Below, piece by piece: positions 22,541 to 25,516 of a DNA stretch of 25,516 bases (positions within the stretch are counted from its first letter, which is position 1; every line of letters begins with the position of its first letter). Origin of the DNA: a virus. Position numbers and translations under genes: made by a program. Under the pieces are notes generated by a model, which ran no database searches, was not told where the DNA came from, and saw only the letters and a list, made by a program, of their open reading frames with translations. The DNA is taken from positions 1-25,516 of IMG/VR virus record IMGVR_UViG_3300027759_000383; one strand, given 5' to 3'.

Positions 22541-23443
22541 TTAGGCGAACTTGGTTTGTGTTTCTAAGACAGTAAATGTAGCCGAAGCGGTCTTAATAAT
22601 AGTGAAAGAGTACGCATCAATAGATGAAGCATTACCAGCAGTAATAGCAGCAGGAACTTTAGGAGTTACTGAGTTACCATCAATAGTAATTGCGCTTGGA
22701 TAGTAAGCAGTTGCTCCATTGGTATTGAGCCAAACAACAGTAAGTGAATCACCTGTGTTCATAAAAGTATTTAGTGAAACGCTACTTGAATATCTAAAGT
22801 TCAAAGTATGGTTCGCTGAAGCATTTGAGGTGTAGTACCAAATTGAAGCAGTAGTTATATCAAAGTTGATTGTTCCAGTTGCCGCAGAAGCCACAACATT
22901 TATATCTTCGTTTAAGCCTTTTACTATGTTATCGGCGATAGTTCCAGTCGCAACATTTGAAGCATTAAGACCATTATTAACTGCTGTATTGATTGCAGGA
23001 CTTGTTAGAGTTTTATTTGTAAGGGTATCTGTTGTTGCCTTACCTACAAGAGTATCGGTTGCGGCGGGTAATGTTAAAGTTCCTGAAGCGGCGGCTGAGG
23101 CTTGTAATACTGTTGAACCGCTTGATGAACCAGTATGTGTAGCACCACTACCAATAGTAGGAGATGTTAAAGTTTTATTAGTAAGCGTATCTGTGGAAGA
23201 AATAGTAACAACATTAACGCCTTCAACAGATAATCTACCAGCAGAAGCACGGGCTAAAGTGGTATCTGTTGCGTGACCTAACTCAATGGCTGTGGCGCTT
23301 GCCGTTCCAAGAGTCGGTGTTACAAGGGTTGGGCTTGTATTAAATACAACTACGCCTGTTCCTGATTCATCAGAAATTGCTAGTGCTAAATCGTTTGATA
23401 CTGAAAGTACGGTACCAGCCGAACCATTGGTTGTTATTGCCAT
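22541..23443 (-). CDS. Tail-fibre-like protein with TLTNKTLTSP repeats
   Basis: This 300-residue protein has an N-terminal section (VVFNTSPTLVTPTLGTASAT ... TTLARASAGRLSVEGVNVVT) and two copies of TDTLTNKTLTSP (residues 84-95 and 138-149), typical of phage fibre shafts in aquatic and gut phage sequences. The C-terminal part is a beta domain (IWYYTSNASANHTLNFRYSS ... SFTIIKTASATFTVLETQTK). It likely trimerises as a fibre. It overlaps nothing and has short gaps to both neighbours. Confidence 0.75.
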   Translation of the reverse strand: MAITTNGSAGTVLSVSNDLALAISDESGTGVVVFNTSPTLVTPTLGTASATAIELGHATDTTLARASAGRLSVEGVNVVTISSTDTLTNKTLTSPTIGSGATHTGSSSGSTVLQASAAASGTLTLPAATDTLVGKATTDTLTNKTLTSPAINTAVNNGLNASNVATGTIADNIVKGLNEDINVVASAATGTINFDITTASIWYYTSNASANHTLNFRYSSSVSLNTFMNTGDSLTVVWLNTNGATAYYPSAITIDGNSVTPKVPAAITAGNASSIDAYSFTIIKTASATFTVLETQTKFA

Positions 23444-23444
23444 A

Positions 23445-23771
23445 TTATGCTATCTCGCTTCCGTACGCGTTGAATGACATAGTTGATGCTGATGCGTAAA
23501 CAGTTACAACATCTGAAGCGTCAATAGTTATACCTAAAGTATAGGCGACTGTGCTATTAGCGGCGAGTGTTGCGTCGTATACGACATAGTGTTCAGGAGC
23601 AAGTGTCGCTCCGTTTGGACGAATTGCTATTCGATATGTACCTGAAGTGGATTGGTTACAAATTGTAATCGATGAGATAACCGTTTGTGTTGATGCAGGA
23701 CAGGTATAGAGCGTAGTAGCAGTAGTCGCCGAAGGGTTTGATTGCCCTAAGACTTTGTAAGTTGTTGCCAT
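23445..23771 (-). CDS. Small beta structural protein of the fibre cluster
   Basis: This 108-residue protein has a jelly-roll-like pattern: YKVLGQSNPSATTATTLYTC near the start, VISSITICNQSTSGTYRIAI in the middle and DVVTVYASASTMSFNAYGSE at the end. Similar small proteins occur in aquatic phages next to fibre or capsid genes, and the fold resembles head-decoration or appendage proteins. It ends one base before the downstream fibre gene. No enzyme motif is visible. Capsid decoration and fibre base are both possible. Confidence 0.7.
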   Translation of the reverse strand: MATTYKVLGQSNPSATTATTLYTCPASTQTVISSITICNQSTSGTYRIAIRPNGATLAPEHYVVYDATLAANSTVAYTLGITIDASDVVTVYASASTMSFNAYGSEIA

Positions 23772-23775
23772 GCGG

Positions 23776-24453
23776 TTATCCTCCGATTAGAAGTAATGGA
23801 CTGATTGTACCAGTCGCGTTATTGGTGGCTGTTGTTGCACTTGCTGAAGCGCTTGATGCCGAGGCTTGAGCCAAAGTAATAAATGAAGAAATATCTGCTC
23901 CATCTAGGCTATAAGTCGCGGCGGTCAAAGCGGTATAAGTTGCAAACGCAGTATCTAACGCTGTGTATGTAGCGTATGTACTAGGGATGTACCAATACTT
24001 TCCTGAAGCAAGAATCTTATCTGTGGTCTGATTGATTAAAACATCTAAAGCGGTGATGTTGGTTTCAAGGGTTCCAAAACTTGTTTCATCAATAGCCTGT
24101 ACGAAGTTTTCAGCAAGGGTAGGGGTTGGGCTTAGGTCGGCTAAATCAAGTGAGCCAACAGTCGTATAAGGCACCGAAATCGTGTATGTACGCCCTCCAG
24201 CGAAGGATTCCTCGACTGTGTATGTAAAAGGGTTAGGGACAATATCAGGGTCGTTTGTGGCTGGCAGGGAGACGCTAAAAGCACCTGCACTTAAAGGAAC
24301 CACTATGCTAGATGGAGCAACCATTTGGTCATCTGTACCGTTACGAAGAACATCACCAAGAGTAAAACGAACCTGTCCTTGAATGGCTGTACCTTCAAAA
24401 TTCACATAATTACCTGTGATGGTTACCGTGGTTAATGATGTGGCGAGTGCCAT
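23776..24453 (-). CDS. Fibre-like protein with conserved N-terminal domain (paralog A)
   Basis: This 225-residue protein has an N-terminal beta domain (ITGNYVNFEGTAIQGQVRFT at about 13-32; then PFTYTVEESFAGGRTYTISV), followed by a helical region with repeated Thr/Ala/Tyr segments (YTALDTAFATYTALTAATYS) and an Ala/Ser-rich coiled-coil-like end. The start was set at the ATG at 24453, which overlaps the upstream stop as TGATG and aligns with the MALPTSL start of the paralog at 25197. An in-frame TTG at 24459 is less likely. It resembles the N-terminal attachment part of phage fibres. Confidence 0.76.
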   Translation of the reverse strand: MALATSLTTVTITGNYVNFEGTAIQGQVRFTLGDVLRNGTDDQMVAPSSIVVPLSAGAFSVSLPATNDPDIVPNPFTYTVEESFAGGRTYTISVPYTTVGSLDLADLSPTPTLAENFVQAIDETSFGTLETNITALDVLINQTTDKILASGKYWYIPSTYATYTALDTAFATYTALTAATYSLDGADISSFITLAQASASSASASATTATNNATGTISPLLLIGG

Positions 24454-24650
24454 CAGCAACCTACCAAAAAGAATAAATTAAATCCTGAAGCAACAAGATT
24501 TTCCGCTGTTTGTTTAGATGTTAAAGAACTACTAACCGCGGTTGATAATAAAGTAGCGTTAGCAGAAGCCTCAGTTGTTGCAACTTCTAAATCTACTAAT
24601 AAAGTGTTGGCTGTGGTGTATCGGGCAATGGGTACATACGGTTCAGCCAT
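24453..24650 (-). CDS. Small helical protein between fibre paralogs
   Basis: This 65-residue protein has an N-terminal segment (MAEPYVPIARYTTANTLLVD), a helix rich in Ala/Ser/Thr and a hydrophobic, Phe/Leu-rich end (GFNLFFLVGC). The Ser/Thr/Ala helix resembles the coiled-coil parts of its two neighbours, so it may be a fragment or a short accessory of those fibres. It lies one base after the gene upstream and its stop overlaps the next start (TGATG). The function is unknown. Confidence 0.58.
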   Translation of the reverse strand: MAEPYVPIARYTTANTLLVDLEVATTEASANATLLSTAVSSSLTSKQTAENLVASGFNLFFLVGC

Positions 24651-24651
24651 T

Positions 24652-25197
24652 TTACACCCCCATCATCATCAATTGATTAGTATTGTAATTAGTTAAAGCG
24701 CCAGCCGCGTTGGCGGCGGCGGTAGCATAAGAACTAGCATCATCGGCTTTTTCATCTGCATCTACAACAAAAACTCGAATACTCTCTGCGCTGTTATATC
24801 GAACCAGTAAAGCCTGATAAGTGTCTACTGAAACATAAGCGGCGGCTTCAACTGTGCCTAGGGCTGGAAGAAGGTCTGCAAGGTTTTGAGTTGTGTTTGC
24901 TACTGACAAAGGTAAAGCCAACTCGATTGTGCGTCCGCCTGTAAAATTCTCTTCAAAGGTATAAATAAAAGGTTGAGGTGTTACATCTGTATCGCTAGTT
25001 ACTGGAAGAGTGACAGTAAAAGAACCTGTTGCATCAAAAGTTTTTTGGATTACAACGGGCATGACAATCATATTTTGCGTGACTTCTTTTAGAATTGTTT
25101 GTGGAGTGATATTGATTGAACCACGAACAGGGTTACCGCTTAAATCTACATAAGTCCCAATAACCGTACAGGTAGATAAACTTGTAGGCAGAGCCAT
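24652..25197 (-). CDS. Fibre-like protein with conserved N-terminal domain (paralog B)
   Basis: This 181-residue protein shares its domain with the gene at 23776-24453: MALPTSLSTCTVIGTYVDLS at the start, then PFIYTFEENFTGGRTIELAL (the counterpart of PFTYTVEESFAGGRTYTISV), followed by a helical region (AAAYVSVDTYQALLVRYNSA) and an Ala-rich end. The matching positions indicate tandem duplication. The N-terminal domain probably attaches the fibre to the particle. It is separated from the first gene of the window by 15 bases. Confidence 0.76.
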   Translation of the reverse strand: MALPTSLSTCTVIGTYVDLSGNPVRGSINITPQTILKEVTQNMIVMPVVIQKTFDATGSFTVTLPVTSDTDVTPQPFIYTFEENFTGGRTIELALPLSVANTTQNLADLLPALGTVEAAAYVSVDTYQALLVRYNSAESIRVFVVDADEKADDASSYATAAANAAGALTNYNTNQLMMMGV

Positions 25198-25212
25198 AAT
25201 TTACGCTCCTGA

Positions 25213-25491
25213 CTAAACGCCTTGTCGGAGAACTGCTACTGACTGTGTTGATGAGGCTACTGCTCCATAAAGGGCTTCATCTTGGTTTAGTTCAATTGAG
25301 ATATTAGAACCAGCGGCAAGAATATAACCATAAGACGAAGAAGTAACTCCTGCGCCACCTAGATAAACAGAGACACCACCTGAAGGATTTTGAACAAGAA
25401 TTGTAGAACCATCTTTTCCACCACCTGAAGCGGCGACAGTTAAAAGGGTTGCGCTAGTTCCAACACTTACTATTGCATGGTTAATTGCCAT
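25213..25491 (-). CDS. Small beta protein, possible capsid decoration or appendage protein
   Basis: This 92-residue protein starts MAINHAIVSVGTSATLLTVA, with STILVQNPSGGVSVYLGGAG and ISIELNQDEALYGAVASSTQ following, ending VAVLRQGV. This beta pattern occurs in small phage proteins near capsid genes in aquatic and actinobacterial phages. A ribosome site AAGGAG lies seven bases before the ATG. The upstream gene is outside the window. It could be a head-decoration protein or an appendage subunit. Confidence 0.72.
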   Translation of the reverse strand: MAINHAIVSVGTSATLLTVAASGGGKDGSTILVQNPSGGVSVYLGGAGVTSSSYGYILAAGSNISIELNQDEALYGAVASSTQSVAVLRQGV

Positions 25492-25516
25492 TTGAACTCC
25501 TTATTAGAAAAGGGTG
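25492..25516 (-). other. Right-edge 25-base leader with ribosome site
   Basis: The minus strand holds AAGGAG ahead of the ATG at 25491, preceded by in-frame stop codons (TAATAA) that may end an upstream gene outside the window. Too little sequence remains to name that gene. Confidence 0.4.

Noticed and set aside
22866-23276. 136-codon plus-strand ORF opposite the TLTNKTLTSP fibre gene
   Set aside because: Val/Ala-rich antisense of a Thr/Ala-rich gene; the composition is explained by the opposite strand.
1-25516. tRNA genes, integrase, attachment sites, rho-independent terminators
   Set aside because: I scanned the gaps by eye and saw no cloverleaf, integrase motif or GC-rich stem followed by a T-run; a dedicated tRNA or terminator search could still find weak cases.

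Overview
The window is a stretch of a tailed, long-tailed (siphovirus-type) bacteriophage genome in which every supportable gene lies on the minus strand, so transcription runs from position 25516 towards 1. Genes are packed tightly, with many ATGA, TAATG or 1-8 nt overlaps and strong AGGAG-type ribosome sites. Base composition is moderate to AT-leaning by eye (not computed). The neck proteins, tail assembly chaperone, tape measure, r1t-like holin, Gam/ERF/RusA set and metallophosphoesterase together resemble phages of Actinobacteria. The fibre-cluster proteins, such as the MAHFAKIEDN-type protein and the TDTLTNKTLTSP repeats, resemble those of aquatic phages. A host among freshwater or marine low-GC Actinobacteria is an inference, not something the sequence proves.

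Layout in transcription order. (1) 25491-18209: about 7 kb of small structural and fibre/adhesin-like genes. It includes two tandem paralogous fibre proteins, a TLTNKTLTSP-repeat fibre, and three paralogs of an SIPxxYT-type domain, two of which carry a long glycine-rich C-terminal domain. (2) 18209-16579: head-tail connector, head closure, neck (HK97 gp10-like) and tail-terminator-like genes. (3) 16597-14686: a Com-like zinc finger, an overlapping small basic protein, a calcineurin-type metallophosphoesterase and a DUF6378-like protein. (4) 14552-5718: tail module, comprising an acidic protein with an EF-hand-like motif, two tandem tail-tube paralogs, a tail assembly chaperone expressed through a +1 (or -2) frameshift, a 1135-residue tape measure, a fibronectin/CBM-like tail protein, a hub-like protein and an OB-fold-like protein. 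(5) 5668-4632: lysis cassette of holin, CHAP endolysin and a coiled-coil membrane protein. (6) 4575-1: early/replication module of Gam, ERF recombinase, HTH/zinc protein, replication initiator with an internal iteron-like array, possible helicase loader, HNH nuclease, RusA resolvase, small membrane protein, HTH/AT-hook protein, and a C5-cytosine methyltransferase cut by the window's left edge.

The only clear control region is the 56-nt gap 4576-4631 between the lysis and early modules. It holds a TTGACA / TAcccT promoter whose spacer contains a perfect palindrome. Next to it is a hairpin covering the gam ribosome site, which would form only in read-through transcripts. Other features worth checking are the iteron array inside the initiator gene, the +1 frameshift, the duplicated tail-tube gene, and the placement of the fibre cluster upstream of the neck genes. 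No tRNA, integrase, CRISPR array, insertion sequence or convincing rho-independent terminator was seen, and no gene-free stretch exceeds 300 bases.
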